Below, one piece after another: positions 17,656 to 27,809 of a DNA stretch of 64,000 nt (the first letter of the stretch is position 1; the number at the start of each line of letters is the position of its first letter). The stretch lies in the NCBI RefSeq assembly GCF_009617575.1, contig NZ_WIXJ01000002.1, positions 186,001 through 250,000 of the forward strand. The letters are read 5' to 3'. The notes below the pieces were generated by a model. That model made no database searches. It was given only the letters and a program-made list of their open reading frames with translations, and was not told where the DNA came from. This DNA is from Rhodocyclus gracilis (GTDB lineage: Bacteria; Pseudomonadota; Gammaproteobacteria; Burkholderiales; Rhodocyclaceae). A program made the translations under genes and the position numbers.

Positions 17656-18342
17656 TCAATCGTCGCTCAGCACGCCGGTCAGTTGCAGCAGGCTCAGGAA
17701 AAGGTTGTAGATCGACACGAACAGGCTGACGGTAGCCATGATGTAGTTGGTTTCACCGCCGTGGATGATGTTCGAGGTCTCAAACAGGATCAGCCCCGAC
17801 ATCAGCAGCACGCAGGCTGCCGACACCGCCAGCGACAGCCCCGGCACATGGAAGAACACCGCCGCCAGGCTGGCGAGGAACACCACCAGCATCCCCACCG
17901 TCAGGAAGCCACCCATGAAGCTGAAATCCTTGCGGCTCACCAGCGCGTAGCCCGACAGGCCCAGGAACACCGCACCCGTGCCGCCCATCGCCATGGCAAC
18001 GATCTGTCCGCCCCCCGGCAAAGCGAGGTAATGGCTGACGATGGGTCCAAGCGTGTAGCCCATGAAGCCAGTAAGGCCAAATACCGCCAACAGGCCCCAA
18101 CCGCTGTCGCGCAGGCGCGTGGTCAGGAAGAGCAGGCCGAAGTATCCGACGAGGGTAATCAAAATGCCGGGATGCGGCAGACCGAGCGAAGCGGTCACCG
18201 ACGCAACACCGGCGGAGAAAAGCAGCGTCATCGCCAGCAGCGCATAGGTATTGCGCAACACGCGGTGCGATGACAGCAGCGACGAACGCGCTACGTCGCC
18301 ACTACGGGCAATCGACAGCGGGGACTGGCCCAGTTGATTCAT
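17656..18342 (-). CDS. Bax inhibitor-1/YccA-family membrane protein
   Basis: Seven-TM inner-membrane protein of 228 residues. The soluble N-terminus (about 1-28) is followed by seven hydrophobic segments. The family hallmark appears as FGLTGFMGYTLGPIVSHYL, and the last segments read SAACVLLMSGLILFETSNII, then IYNLFLSLLQL. YccA modulates FtsH protease and family members can act as pH-gated calcium leaks; which applies here is unknown. ATG 18342 is preceded by CCGAGGAGATACGTC on the minus strand, a strong ribosome site, and upstream in-frame codons are rejected on that basis. It is a single gene. Confidence 0.88.
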   Translation of the reverse strand: MNQLGQSPLSIARSGDVARSSLLSSHRVLRNTYALLAMTLLFSAGVASVTASLGLPHPGILITLVGYFGLLFLTTRLRDSGWGLLAVFGLTGFMGYTLGPIVSHYLALPGGGQIVAMAMGGTGAVFLGLSGYALVSRKDFSFMGGFLTVGMLVVFLASLAAVFFHVPGLSLAVSAACVLLMSGLILFETSNIIHGGETNYIMATVSLFVSIYNLFLSLLQLTGVLSDD

Positions 18343-18553
18343 GACGTATCTCCTCGGCAAAACAGGTTGAAAGCAATGATCAATCGACAAAACGGGCTGC
18401 CAGCCGGGGAAGCGGCCGGCAGCCCCCGCCGCCGGAGGGAGAAGCCCCCGGACTGCGGCAGAGCGCAATCTACAGACTTGTTGTCATCAGGTAAATTCGC
18501 ATTATCGACTCATTCATATCGACTTTATCGAACAAAGAGAGTTCCCGCAAAGC

Positions 18554-20383
18554 CTAGCGCTCCAGGACATAGCGGCCCGGCGCGGCATCAGAGGGATCAG
18601 CGGCGGCCGCCGCCGCAGGCGCTGCCTGATCGTCGGTGACCGCGACGCGCTCGCCACACTGCGGCGCCAGCCAGTCGCGCCAGTCCTCCCACCACGAGCC
18701 CGGATGCTCGACCGCGTGCGCAAGCCAATGCTCGACGTGGTCGTTCCGCGCTGCCACGCCGACGCGAAAGTGACGCTTCGGCGGGTTTACCACTGGATTG
18801 ACGATGCCGAAGATATGCCCGGACGAAGACAGGACAAAGCGCATCGGTGCCGCCACGTTGATGAACTTGCGGATGCGATAACACTGCTGCCAGGGCGCGA
18901 TATGGTCGTCCTCGGCCGTCACGGCGTAGAGCGGCGCGTCGATGCGGTCGAGGTCGATCGGCTGGCCGGCAATCGTCAGGGCATCGCGCTTCTTTAAATT
19001 ATTGTTGAGGTACATCTCACGCAGATAAAACGAGTGCATCGCCTGCGGCATACGCGTGCAGTCGACGTTCCAGAACAGCACATCGAAGGCCGGTGGCGCC
19101 TCGCCGTAAAGGTAGCTGTGCGTGACGTAGTGCCAGATCAGGCTGTTCGAGCGCAGCAGGCGGAAGCTCGACGACATCTGGCTGCCGTCGAGATAACCCT
19201 GTCGCGCCATCATCTCTTCGAGCGCGGCGATGCTCGACTCATCGATAAAGACGTCGATATCGCCGGGGCGCGCAAAATCGGTCAGCGTCGACAGCAAGGT
19301 CCAGTGCGCCACCGGCATGCGATCGGGCGCGTACTGGCGTTTGGCCCAGGCCATGTAGGTGGCGCAGAGGGTGCCGCCAATGCAGTAGCCGACCAGATGC
19401 ACCTGCTTCGCCCGGCTGATGCGGAGCGCCTCCGTCACAGCCTGATCGACGCCCTCGCGCAAATAATCGTCGAAGCGCACGTCGGCCATGGCGGCATCGG
19501 GATTTTTCCAGCTGGTGATGAAGACCGAAAACCCCTGCGCGACGAGATAGCGGACGAGGCTCTTTTGCGGCGTGAGGTCGAGGATGTAGTACTTGTTGAT
19601 CCACGGCGTGACGATGACGATCGGCGTGGCAAACACGGTCGGCGTCGTCGGCGCGTAGTGAATCAGCTCCAGCAACCGATTGCGCAGGACAACGCGCCCC
19701 GGCGTCAGCGCCAGATCGACGCCCACCGTGAAGGCGTGCTCGTCGACCATGCGCACTGTCCCCGCCTTGAGGTCGTCCGCCCACAAGGCAGCGCCGCGCA
19801 ACAGGCTCTCCCCGTGGCTGTCGACGAACTTCTGCCAGGCCAGCGGATTGCTCCAGAAAAAATTGGTCGGCGCCATGGCGTTGAGCCATTCACGCACCCA
19901 GAACGCCGCGCGCCGACGCGACTTTTCGGACAGCCCCGGCGTCTCGAAGAGCATGTCCTGCAAACGCCGGGTGAAGAGAAGATAGTTGTCCTTGAGGATG
20001 CTCCAGCTGGGCGACTCGCTCCAGACCGGATCGCTAAAGCGCGGATCGTCGACATTGCGGCGAGTTACGGCCCGATTCGCCCCCACATCCGCCGCCTCCT
20101 CCGGCAGCCCCCAGGCACGGCGAACAAGCCGCTGTTGCAGGGCAACATACTCGTCGCTCCAGCCGGCCAGCGCGCGCGACAGTTCCATGGGATGTGCAAG
20201 CCACGCCGCGCAGGCATTGAGCACAGAGGTAGTGACGCCAAAGGGGTCAAGGCGCTGTTCTGCCGCAAGCAAGGCGCGTTCGACGCCATTGGCGTGTTCA
20301 GGCGACAGCCCTGCGATGGCATCCGCAGCCCCTCGCCCGGATGCGGCGGGGTGGTGCGCGGGCAACGATTCGCGTGTATCCAT
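18554..20383 (-). CDS. phaC: Class I poly(3-hydroxyalkanoate) synthase
   Basis: Granule-bound polymerase of 609 residues that joins 3-hydroxyacyl-CoA units into PHA. The N-terminal PhaC domain lies at about 100-270 (DNYLLFTRRLQDMLF, RRAAFWVREWLNAMAPTNFF). The alpha/beta-hydrolase core holds the lipase-like box GYCIGG with catalytic Cys near residue 334, the Asp in TAEDDHIAPWQ near 493, and the His in SSGHIFGIVNP near 523. AAGGAGG precedes the ATG. No phaA, phaB or phasin gene is adjacent, so this may be one of several synthases. MaoC-Pta at 28 kb and the acyl-CoA dehydrogenase could feed or drain hydroxyacyl-CoA. Confidence 0.94.
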   Translation of the reverse strand: MDTRESLPAHHPAASGRGAADAIAGLSPEHANGVERALLAAEQRLDPFGVTTSVLNACAAWLAHPMELSRALAGWSDEYVALQQRLVRRAWGLPEEAADVGANRAVTRRNVDDPRFSDPVWSESPSWSILKDNYLLFTRRLQDMLFETPGLSEKSRRRAAFWVREWLNAMAPTNFFWSNPLAWQKFVDSHGESLLRGAALWADDLKAGTVRMVDEHAFTVGVDLALTPGRVVLRNRLLELIHYAPTTPTVFATPIVIVTPWINKYYILDLTPQKSLVRYLVAQGFSVFITSWKNPDAAMADVRFDDYLREGVDQAVTEALRISRAKQVHLVGYCIGGTLCATYMAWAKRQYAPDRMPVAHWTLLSTLTDFARPGDIDVFIDESSIAALEEMMARQGYLDGSQMSSSFRLLRSNSLIWHYVTHSYLYGEAPPAFDVLFWNVDCTRMPQAMHSFYLREMYLNNNLKKRDALTIAGQPIDLDRIDAPLYAVTAEDDHIAPWQQCYRIRKFINVAAPMRFVLSSSGHIFGIVNPVVNPPKRHFRVGVAARNDHVEHWLAHAVEHPGSWWEDWRDWLAPQCGERVAVTDDQAAPAAAAAADPSDAAPGRYVLER

Positions 20384-20527
20384 GACAGCCTCCTTCGCTC
20401 AGACATGACGCCACCGTCAGCGTCGTACGACAACGAGCACCTATCGGCGCAGCAACCCACATCACGGGCGACACGACCGGCGCGCATATGAGGCCGGAGC
20501 GCTTCGGGACGGAGGGTAGCGTCCCCG

Positions 20528-20563
20528 CCCACGCGAGGAAACGGCATCGTCCCCTCGCGTGGG
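20528..20563 (-). terminator. Hairpin downstream of the beta-CASP hydrolase gene
   Basis: CCCACGCGAGG (20528-20538) pairs perfectly with CCTCGCGTGGG (20553-20563) around a 14-base loop, starting six bases after the stop at 20569. There is no T-run on either strand, so it is perhaps a transcript-end stabiliser or a Rho-dependent end. Confidence 0.5.
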
Positions 20564-20568
20564 GCCCC

Positions 20569-21975
20569 TCACAGTTCGTAACTCTGCTCCGGATGCGCCA
20601 CTTCGACCTGCGCCCATCCCAGACGCTCGCGTACGCGATCAGCGAAGGCCGCCGAGGTCGCCGCTTCGCCGTGCATGATGAATGTTCGCTGCGGCGCATG
20701 CGCGAAGCCGCCCAGCCAGGCGAGCAAAGCAGCCTGGTCGGCGTGCGCCGACAATCCGCCAATCGTGCGAATCGCCGCCCGTACGGGCGTCGGCTCGCCA
20801 AAGAGTCGCACCAGCCGCGCCCCGTCGACGAGGCGCCGTCCCAGCGTCCCGACGGCCTGAAAGCCGGTGATCAGCACCGTACATTCCGGTCGCGGCAGAT
20901 TGTGCTGCAAGTGATGCTTGATCCGCCCGGCGTCACACATGCCACTGGCCGAGAGGATCACCGCGCCCGAACGCACCTCGTTGAGGCGGATCGACTCTTC
21001 GGCGTCGGCGACGAACTGCACGCGCACCGCCTCCGGATGGGCGCGCTGCCAGTCGAGCAAGTCGAGCGTTTCGGCATCGAGAAGCGTCTGGTGCCGCAGG
21101 GTGATCTGGGTGGCCGTACTCGCCATCGGCGAATCGACGTAGACCGTCAGCGGCGAGAGCCGTCCGCGCCGCACCAGATCGGCAATGACGAAGAGCATTT
21201 CCTGCGTCCGCCCGACGGCAAACGACGGGATGATGACGTTTCCGCCGCGTTCGTGCAGGGTCGAGGTGAAGGCCTCGACGATCTCATCCTCCGTCTCCGT
21301 CAGCGGTCGGTGCAACCGATTGCCGTAGGTCGATTCGATGAACACGGCATCCGCCTCCTCGATCCACTCCGGGTCACACAAAACAGGCCGCTGCGGCTGC
21401 CCCAGATCGCCGGAGAAGACGAGTTTGCGCGTTGCATCCTTCTCGCTGAGCCAGAGCTCGACGATGGCCGAGCCGAGAATATGCCCGGAATTCCGCAAAC
21501 GGCAGCGCACGCCAGCCGCCGGCTCGAAGCTCTCGCCATAGTCGACGGCACGCAACTGTCCGAGCACAGCCTGCGCCTGCGTCACCGTGTAGAGCGGCGC
21601 CTGCATTGCACGCGCTTTGCCGCTATTGCGATGCTGACGGCGCAACTGCCACTCGCTTTCCTTTTCCTGGATGTGCGCGCTGTCCTGCAAGAGCACGCTG
21701 ACAAGATCGATCGTCGCCGGCGTCGCGTAAATCGGCCCGCGAAAGCCAAGCATGGCCAGACGCGGCAGCAATCCGGCATGGTCGATATGGGCGTGCGTGA
21801 GAACGACAAAATCGAGCGCGCGTACGTCGAACGACAGCGCCGAAACATTCTTGGCATAGGCCTCCCGTCCGCCCTGAAACATGCCGCAGTCGACCAGGAA
21901 ATTCGCCGTCTCGTTCGTTACCTGGGTACAGGAGCCGGTCACCTCGCCGGCGGCGCCATGAAAGACAATTTTCAT
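20569..21975 (-). CDS. MBL-fold/beta-CASP metallo-hydrolase (CPSF73-like RNase)
   Basis: Zinc-dependent nuclease-like protein of 468 residues. Metal-binding motifs appear in order: HAHIDHAG near residue 63, the His in NSGHILGSA, SGDLGQ, then the beta-CASP region (ESTYGNR; SFAVGRTQE; SASGMCDAGRI) and the closing GGLSAHADQ His, with a C-terminal RMMBL segment. This architecture is that of bacterial CPSF73/YSH1-type RNA-processing enzymes; substrate unknown. The start is ATG 21975, preceded by GGGGAGAA on the minus strand, rather than the ATG five codons upstream. It is a single gene, divergent from the universal stress protein. Confidence 0.9.
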   Translation of the reverse strand: MKIVFHGAAGEVTGSCTQVTNETANFLVDCGMFQGGREAYAKNVSALSFDVRALDFVVLTHAHIDHAGLLPRLAMLGFRGPIYATPATIDLVSVLLQDSAHIQEKESEWQLRRQHRNSGKARAMQAPLYTVTQAQAVLGQLRAVDYGESFEPAAGVRCRLRNSGHILGSAIVELWLSEKDATRKLVFSGDLGQPQRPVLCDPEWIEEADAVFIESTYGNRLHRPLTETEDEIVEAFTSTLHERGGNVIIPSFAVGRTQEMLFVIADLVRRGRLSPLTVYVDSPMASTATQITLRHQTLLDAETLDLLDWQRAHPEAVRVQFVADAEESIRLNEVRSGAVILSASGMCDAGRIKHHLQHNLPRPECTVLITGFQAVGTLGRRLVDGARLVRLFGEPTPVRAAIRTIGGLSAHADQAALLAWLGGFAHAPQRTFIMHGEAATSAAFADRVRERLGWAQVEVAHPEQSYEL

Positions 21976-22206
21976 TGTTGTTCTCCCCATAAATTGCCGC
22001 CTGCCGGCGGACGTTCAGAACCCGTAAAGCGCTTCCTGTCACCCTGCTCGCCGGTTGTGGGGCATAGCCTGCCAGGCGTAGGATGAGCCCACAGCGCTTG
22101 CCGCAGCGCGCAGGGCAGGATTGGCGAACCGCCACCCTGCCGGTGCGCGCGCGATTCGTGCTGTAGCAGTCGTTACTGCCCCTTTTTCCGTCAAGAGGTT
22201 CATGCC

Positions 22207-22650
22207 ATGTTCAAAAACATTCTCGTCCCCACCGACGGCTCCTTGCTTTCTCAGGAAAACTCGCGCCGCGCGGTGACGTTTGCCAAAGAAACCGGCGCCC
22301 GGATCACCGCCTTTTTCGCCAAGCCCGGCTACCCCGTCACCTACTATGGCGAAGGTGCCCTGATCGATCCGACCTCGCCGGAGAAATTCGCCGAGCTGGC
22401 CGAACAGCAGTCACACGAAAACCTCGCCTTCATCGCCCAGCTCGCGCAGGAAAACGGCGTTCCCTGCGACACGGTCTCGCTGACCAGCGATGTGCCCTGG
22501 GAAGCGATCATCGAAGCGGCGACGCGCCATCACTGTGACCTCATCTTCATGGCCTCGCATGGCCGGCGCGGCATCAGCGGCCTGCTGCTGGGCAGCGAAA
22601 CGAACAAGGTCCTCACGCATTCGAAAATCCCGGTGCTGGTCTACCGCTAG
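22207..22650 (+). CDS. Universal stress protein, UspA family
   Basis: Single-domain USP of 147 residues. It begins MFKNILVPTDGSLLSQENSR with the conserved Asp, and ends with the nucleotide-binding signature MASHGRRGISGLLLGSETNK followed by IPVLVYR, so it probably binds ATP. AAGAGG precedes the ATG. Such proteins accumulate in stationary phase or energy stress; the partner here is unknown. It is divergent from the beta-CASP hydrolase and convergent with the exporter operon. An 18-bp inverted repeat lies after it. Confidence 0.92.
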   Translation: MFKNILVPTDGSLLSQENSRRAVTFAKETGARITAFFAKPGYPVTYYGEGALIDPTSPEKFAELAEQQSHENLAFIAQLAQENGVPCDTVSLTSDVPWEAIIEAATRHHCDLIFMASHGRRGISGLLLGSETNKVLTHSKIPVLVYR

Positions 22651-22664
22651 AGGCCCGGCACGCC

Positions 22665-22727
22665 ACCTTGCCCTTCGCCAGCGCCACGCCAATCCCATTC
22701 GCGCGTGCGGCTGGCGAAAGGCAAGGT
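22665..22727. repeat. 18-bp inverted repeat between convergent genes
   Basis: ACCTTGCCCTTCGCCAGC (22665-22682) matches the reverse complement of GCTGGCGAAAGGCAAGGT (22710-22727) with one mismatch, around a 27-base loop. It lies between the stops of the universal stress gene (+) and the ABC-2 permease gene (-). Probably a two-way transcript end without T-runs. Confidence 0.6.
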
Positions 22728-22756
22728 AATGGGCGCCCCGGCATTTACACGTTCCG

Positions 22757-23923
22757 TTAGACCTGAGTCTGCGTCACCGAACGGCGGAAACGTTCCAGCG
22801 CCAGCGAGAAGAACACGCTCCCCAAGGCCAGCATCGCCAGCAGGTCTGTCCACACGGCCGCAAAGCCGGCGCCACGATAGAGGATGGCTTGCGCCAGACG
22901 CACGAAATAAGTGGTCGGCGCCAGCAGCATGAAGTTCTGCACCGCCTCCGGCATGCTTTCGCGCGGCGTGGTGCCCCCCGAAAGCATGAGCAGCGGGATG
23001 ATCACGAGAATGATCAGCAGCCCCAACTGCGGCATCGAACGCGCGACAGTACCGAGGTAGACGCCAATCGACGCAGCGGCAAAGAGATATAGACTCGCCG
23101 CGCACAAAAACAGTGGCAGTGAGCCGGCAATCGGCACCCCCAGCACCTGACGCACGACGACGAGCAGGGCAAAGCTGGCACCGATCAGCACCGCCAGACC
23201 GTTCGCCCATATTTTCGCCAGAACGATCTCGAACGGCGCCAGCGGCATCACCAGCAGATGCTCGATGGTGCCATGCTCGCGCTCGCGAATGAGTGCCGCG
23301 CCGACGAGGATGATCGTCAGCATGGTGATGTTGTTGATCACCTCCATTACGCCGCCGAACCAGAGACCGTTGAGGTTCTGGTTAAAGCGCACGCGCGTCA
23401 CCAGATTGATCGGCGTCTGCGCCGAATCACGCCGCCCCGTGAGGTACTCGCTGATTTCCCCGGCGGCGATGTTCTGGATGTAGCCGGCGCCGATGAAGGC
23501 CTGGCTCATGATCGTCGCGTCGATGTTGAGCTGCACGTCCGGACTGCGCCCCGCGACAAGATCGCGCTCGAAGTTCGACGGAATGACGATCACGAACGAA
23601 TAGCGGCCGCGATCCATCGCCGGGTCGAGTTCGGCGAGCGTAATCTTGACCGGCGTATGGAAAAACGGCGGATAGAGCGCATCGGCAAGACGCCGCGACA
23701 GCGGCGAATCGTCCTCATCGACCACCGCTACCGGCGCCTTGTGCAGTTCCAGCGAGGTACCGGTCGCCGCCTCGTAGATCGCGCCCGAAAACGCCCAGAC
23801 GATCAGCGTCAGCAGCACTTTGTCGGCGGCGAGGCTGCGCAGTTCCTTGACGCCAAGCCGGTAGATATTTGCCAGATGCAGCCGCAGCGGATGGTCGGGC
23901 GAAAAGATGGAGACGCGTTTCAT
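22757..23923 (-). CDS. ABC-2 type permease (YhhJ-like) of the RbbA exporter
   Basis: Inner-membrane permease of 388 residues. There is one N-terminal membrane segment (about 33-50), a large periplasmic domain to about residue 190, and five C-terminal membrane segments ending near residue 375. The ABC-2 motif region reads LTIILVGAALIREREHGTIE followed by HLLVMPLAPFEIVLAKIWAN. It follows the RbbA-like gene by three bases, so it is last in the HlyD-RbbA-permease operon, the same order as E. coli yhiI-rbbA-yhhJ. The transported compound is unknown; family members export drugs or toxic organics. Confidence 0.88.
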   Translation of the reverse strand: MKRVSIFSPDHPLRLHLANIYRLGVKELRSLAADKVLLTLIVWAFSGAIYEAATGTSLELHKAPVAVVDEDDSPLSRRLADALYPPFFHTPVKITLAELDPAMDRGRYSFVIVIPSNFERDLVAGRSPDVQLNIDATIMSQAFIGAGYIQNIAAGEISEYLTGRRDSAQTPINLVTRVRFNQNLNGLWFGGVMEVINNITMLTIILVGAALIREREHGTIEHLLVMPLAPFEIVLAKIWANGLAVLIGASFALLVVVRQVLGVPIAGSLPLFLCAASLYLFAAASIGVYLGTVARSMPQLGLLIILVIIPLLMLSGGTTPRESMPEAVQNFMLLAPTTYFVRLAQAILYRGAGFAAVWTDLLAMLALGSVFFSLALERFRRSVTQTQV

Positions 23924-23926
23924 CGG

Positions 23927-26809
23927 CTAGCGCTCCTGCTTGCGCAGCAGCGCAAGACTCGACAGGGTCAGCACCGGGATGAAGATCGCCAGTGCCAGAA
24001 ATTCGCGGCCCAGATCGGCAAAGCCCAGGGCTTTGGTGAAGACACCCCGGCTGATATTCAGAAAATACGTCGCCGGATAGCCCTGACTGATCCAGTAGCC
24101 CATCCCTTCCAGCGAGCTCACCGGCGAGGTCAGCCCGGAAAACTGGATGGTCGGCAGCATGGTCAGGATCGCCGTGCCAAAGAGCGCGGCAATCTGCGTA
24201 TTGGTAAAGGTCGAAATCAGCAGGCCGATACCGGTCGTCGCCGTCACATACAGCAGGGCACCGACGCTCAAGGCGAGAAAACTGCCCTTCACCGGCACAC
24301 CGAACACGACAATGACCTGTAGCACGAGCGCAAAAAAACTCACCATCGACATGGCGATGTACGGCAGCTGTTTACCGAGCAGAAATTCCAGCCGTGTCAC
24401 CGGCGTCACGTACAGGTTGGTGATCGACCCCAATTCCTTCTCGCGCACGACGCCGAGCGCCATCAGGATGGCCGGCACGAAAACGAGCAGCAGCGGCACC
24501 ACCGCCGGTGCCATGGCGTAGATGCTGCGCACGTCCTGGTTGTAGCGATAGCGCGCCTCGATGCTGGCGACAGCGACCCCCTCGCCGCCACTGGCGTCGA
24601 CGGCCAGATCGGCGAGATAGCGTCGGTGCATCCCTTCGACATAGCCGCGTACCGTCTCGCCGCGGTAGGGCATGGCGCCATCGATCCAGACGCCGACCTC
24701 TGGCGTTCGACCGCGGCGCAGATCGCGCCCGAAGCCGGAAGGAATCTCCACCGCCAGTGCCACTTCCCCGCGCCGCATGCGCTGGTCGAGATCGGCATCG
24801 CCGGTGAGTGGCGCCTGCTCGATGAAGTAGCGCGAACCAGCGATGTTGTGCAGATAAGCACGGCTCTCCGGCGTCTGGTCGCGGTCGAGCGCGGCGAAAC
24901 GCAAGCCTTCCACGTCAAGCGAAATGCCGTAGCCGAGCACGAACATGAGCAAGACCGAGCCCAGCAAGGCGAAGGTCAGGCGAATCGGATCACGGCGCAA
25001 CTCCAGCGTCTCGCGGTAGGCGTAGCCAAGCAGACGACGCAGGCTGAACCACGGGGGCGGCTTTGCCGCCGCAGCGATGCTGGCCGGCATCTCGCCGGAA
25101 GGTGTACCTGCTGCTGGCGTAGCCTCTGCCACGGCCTCCCTGGCCGGCGGTGCCGCGCTATTCGATGGCGCGGGAGACTCGCCGGGTGCCGTCGGCTCGG
25201 TGGCGGGCGACGCCGCCTTCGCCGCGCTGGCCGAAGCGGCGTTCGCCTCTTCGAGGAAAGCGATGAAGGCCTCCTCCAGCGTCGCCGTTCCCCGCGCCCG
25301 GCACAGCCCCGCCGGCGTGTCGCTCGCCAGCACCCGGCCAGCGTGCATCAGCGAAATGCGGTCGCAGCGCTCGGCCTCGTTCATGAAGTGCGTGGAAATG
25401 AAGATGGTGACGCCCTGCTGGCGCGATAGCTCGATCAGCAAGGCCCAGAATTCGTCACGCGCAATCGGATCGACGCCCGAAGTCGGCTCGTCAAGAATGA
25501 GCAGTTTCGGTGAATGAACGACCGCCACCGCCAGGGACAGGCGCTGCCGGATGCCAAGCGGCAAGGCGTCGGCGCTATCGTCGAGATACGTCATCAGGCC
25601 GAAGCGCGTCACCAGAGCATCGATGCGCGCGGCGATCTTCTCCTCCGGCAGATGGAAGAGACGCGCGTGCAACTCGAGGTTCTGCCGCACCGTCAGCTCG
25701 CCGTAGAGCGAGAACGACTGCGACATGTAGCCGACCTGCTTGCGCGTATCGAGGTCCTTGGCGTCAACCTCACGGCCAAAGAGATGCGCCGTTCCTTCAG
25801 TCGGCGGCAAGAGGCCGGTGAGCATCTTCATCGTCGTCGTCTTGCCGCAGCCGTTCGAGCCGAGGAAGCCGAATATCTCGCCACGGCCGATGCGGAAGCT
25901 GACGTGATCCACCGCCGTGAAATCGCCGAAGCGCTGCGTCAAACCATCGGCCTCGATCGCCAGATGAGCGGATTCGTCAGCGTCCACCTGACGCGGCGGG
26001 ATCGTCAGCGTCTGATGGCCGTGCCGCTTGGCCTCCGGCAGAAGCGCGATGAACGCGTTCTCCAGCGTCGTCTCGCCCGTCTTCGCCAGCAGTTCGGCGG
26101 GAGAACCGGTGCCGATGACACGCCCTTCGTCCATCGCCGCCAGCCAGCCGAAGCCGGCGGCTTCTTCCATGTACGCCGTGGCAACGAGCACCGTCATGCC
26201 CGGCCGGCGCGCGCGGATGGTGTCGATCAACTCCCAGAACTGCCGGCGAGACAAGGGATCGACGCCGGTCGTCGGCTCATCGAGAATCAGCAGATCCGGG
26301 TCGTGAATGAGCGCACAGCACAACCCCAGCTTCTGCTTCATGCCGCCGGAGAGCTTCGCCGCCGGCCGGTCGCGGAATGCCGCAAGGCCGGTGCTTGTGA
26401 GCAATTCGTCGATACGCGTACGGCGCTCGCGCGCCTTCTGCCCGAAGAGGCGCCCGAAAAAATCGACGTTTTCGAGTACCGACAAGGTCGGGTAAAGATT
26501 ACGCCCGAGCCCCTGCGGCATATAGGCGATGCGTGGCTGCACGCGGACGCGGTGGCGGCGATTGGCGATATCGCCGCCCAGCACTTCCAGCGATCCCGAT
26601 TGCACAACGCGCGCGCCGGAAATCAGCGACAGCAGCGTCGATTTACCGACGCCGTCCGGCCCGATCAGCCCGACCATGCCGCCTGCGGGCAGATCGAGCG
26701 TCACGTCGTCGAGCGCCGTCACCTTGCCATAGCGCTGGCTGAGCGACCGCACGCGCACGACCGGTGGCACGGCGAGCACCTGCGGGGAAAGAACGCCGGG
26801 AGCCGGCAC
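23927..26809 (-). CDS. RbbA/YhiH-like fusion: two ABC ATPase domains plus ABC-2 permease
   Basis: A 960-residue fusion. ABC domain 1 (about 15-235) has Walker [10 protein letters not shown], signature LSGGMKQK and Walker [17 protein letters not shown] domain 2 (about 285-510) has GSNGCGKTT, a signature position reading [12 protein letters not shown] in place of LSGGQ, and [13 protein letters not shown]. An Ala/Pro-rich linker (about 540-600) leads to an ABC-2 permease (about 620-960) with [20 protein letters not shown] and [21 protein letters not shown]. coli RbbA (about 910 residues) has the same layout; its ribosome association should not be assumed here. The start is GTG 26809, seven bases past the HlyD stop. 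Confidence 0.9.
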   Translation of the reverse strand: MPAPGVLSPQVLAVPPVVRVRSLSQRYGKVTALDDVTLDLPAGGMVGLIGPDGVGKSTLLSLISGARVVQSGSLEVLGGDIANRRHRVRVQPRIAYMPQGLGRNLYPTLSVLENVDFFGRLFGQKARERRTRIDELLTSTGLAAFRDRPAAKLSGGMKQKLGLCCALIHDPDLLILDEPTTGVDPLSRRQFWELIDTIRARRPGMTVLVATAYMEEAAGFGWLAAMDEGRVIGTGSPAELLAKTGETTLENAFIALLPEAKRHGHQTLTIPPRQVDADESAHLAIEADGLTQRFGDFTAVDHVSFRIGRGEIFGFLGSNGCGKTTTMKMLTGLLPPTEGTAHLFGREVDAKDLDTRKQVGYMSQSFSLYGELTVRQNLELHARLFHLPEEKIAARIDALVTRFGLMTYLDDSADALPLGIRQRLSLAVAVVHSPKLLILDEPTSGVDPIARDEFWALLIELSRQQGVTIFISTHFMNEAERCDRISLMHAGRVLASDTPAGLCRARGTATLEEAFIAFLEEANAASASAAKAASPATEPTAPGESPAPSNSAAPPAREAVAEATPAAGTPSGEMPASIAAAAKPPPWFSLRRLLGYAYRETLELRRDPIRLTFALLGSVLLMFVLGYGISLDVEGLRFAALDRDQTPESRAYLHNIAGSRYFIEQAPLTGDADLDQRMRRGEVALAVEIPSGFGRDLRRGRTPEVGVWIDGAMPYRGETVRGYVEGMHRRYLADLAVDASGGEGVAVASIEARYRYNQDVRSIYAMAPAVVPLLLVFVPAILMALGVVREKELGSITNLYVTPVTRLEFLLGKQLPYIAMSMVSFFALVLQVIVVFGVPVKGSFLALSVGALLYVTATTGIGLLISTFTNTQIAALFGTAILTMLPTIQFSGLTSPVSSLEGMGYWISQGYPATYFLNISRGVFTKALGFADLGREFLALAIFIPVLTLSSLALLRKQER

Positions 26810-26815
26810 GGGCGC

Positions 26816-27793
26816 TTACCTTTTGCCCAGCTTATCCGGCCACGGCTGCGCAGGATCGAGACGGAACCACGCCACGGCGGGCGTACCGACGGTGATGCGC
26901 TGTACGTTGGCCTGCAACCAGTCGGCGTCGACCTTCAGGCGCACGCGGAACATGAGTTTTTCGCGCTCGTTGCGGGTTTCCACTTCGCGCGGCGTGAATT
27001 GCGCGCGCGGCGAGACGAAGCTCACATGCGCCGGAATCACCTGATCCGGCCACGCGTCAGCGACGATCCGCGCTTCACTGCCAAGCACCACGCGCCCCGC
27101 TTCGTTGGCGGGCAAAAAGACGTAGAGGAAAACGTCGCTGAAATCGAGCAGGGTCAGCACCTTGCCCCCCGCCGGCAACACCTGTCCCGGCTCGGCCAGG
27201 CGGTACAGCACGCGTCCGTCGATGGGCGCCTTCAGCACGGTCTCGCCAACGTTGGCACGCAGGCTGTCCGCACGCGCCACCGCCGCTGCCTGCGCGGCAT
27301 CGGCCTCATCGACCCGCGCCCGCGCCGCGGCGAGAGCCGCTACGGCACCGTCCTCGGCGCTCAGATCGCGGTCGAGACGATCCTTGCTGATGAAGCCGCG
27401 TTGCACGAGTTCCTGCGAACGGGCCAGTGTGCGCTGGGCAAGCCGCTGGTCAGCCTCGCCCTTGCGCACGCCCTCGCGCGCCTCGCGAACAGCCTCCTGC
27501 GCCTGCCGTACCTGCGCCTCGGCTGCGCGCAACTGGGCGGCAACATCGAGGGCATCAAGTTCGCCGACGACTTCGTCGGCCCGCAGCGTCGCCCCTTCGC
27601 GCGGCTGCAAGCGCAGCAGCCGGCCCGGCACCTTGGTGGCAACGTCGACCTCCGTCGCCTCAATCCGCCCGGCACCGGTGGCAAAGCCGGCCGGCAAAGC
27701 GGGCGGACGTGTCAGAAAGTAGGCCGCCGCCGCGCCCCCCGCCAGAACGACCAGCCCAATCACAACCTGCGAACGCGAGATGCCCAAAGCCAT
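26816..27793 (-). CDS. HlyD-family periplasmic adaptor (YhiI-like)
   Basis: Membrane-fusion protein of about 325 residues that links the exporter to the outer membrane. It has one N-terminal membrane anchor (SQVVIGLVVLAGGAAAAYFL), the lipoyl half-motif GRIEATEVDVATKVPGRL, a long Ala/Arg/Gln coiled-coil hairpin (about 75-185), and a second lipoyl half with LKAPIDGRVLYRLAEPGQVL. ATG 27793 is preferred because AAAGGGG lies 7 bases upstream; the longer frame to 27832 would put the operator palindrome inside the coding region. First gene of the exporter operon. Confidence 0.9.
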   Translation of the reverse strand: MALGISRSQVVIGLVVLAGGAAAAYFLTRPPALPAGFATGAGRIEATEVDVATKVPGRLLRLQPREGATLRADEVVGELDALDVAAQLRAAEAQVRQAQEAVREAREGVRKGEADQRLAQRTLARSQELVQRGFISKDRLDRDLSAEDGAVAALAAARARVDEADAAQAAAVARADSLRANVGETVLKAPIDGRVLYRLAEPGQVLPAGGKVLTLLDFSDVFLYVFLPANEAGRVVLGSEARIVADAWPDQVIPAHVSFVSPRAQFTPREVETRNEREKLMFRVRLKVDADWLQANVQRITVGTPAVAWFRLDPAQPWPDKLGKR

Positions 27794-27809
27794 GCCAACC
27801 CCTTTAATG

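Noticed and set aside
19034-20491. A 485-codon plus-strand frame opposite phaC
   Set aside because: phaC has all catalytic motifs; the opposite frame has none.
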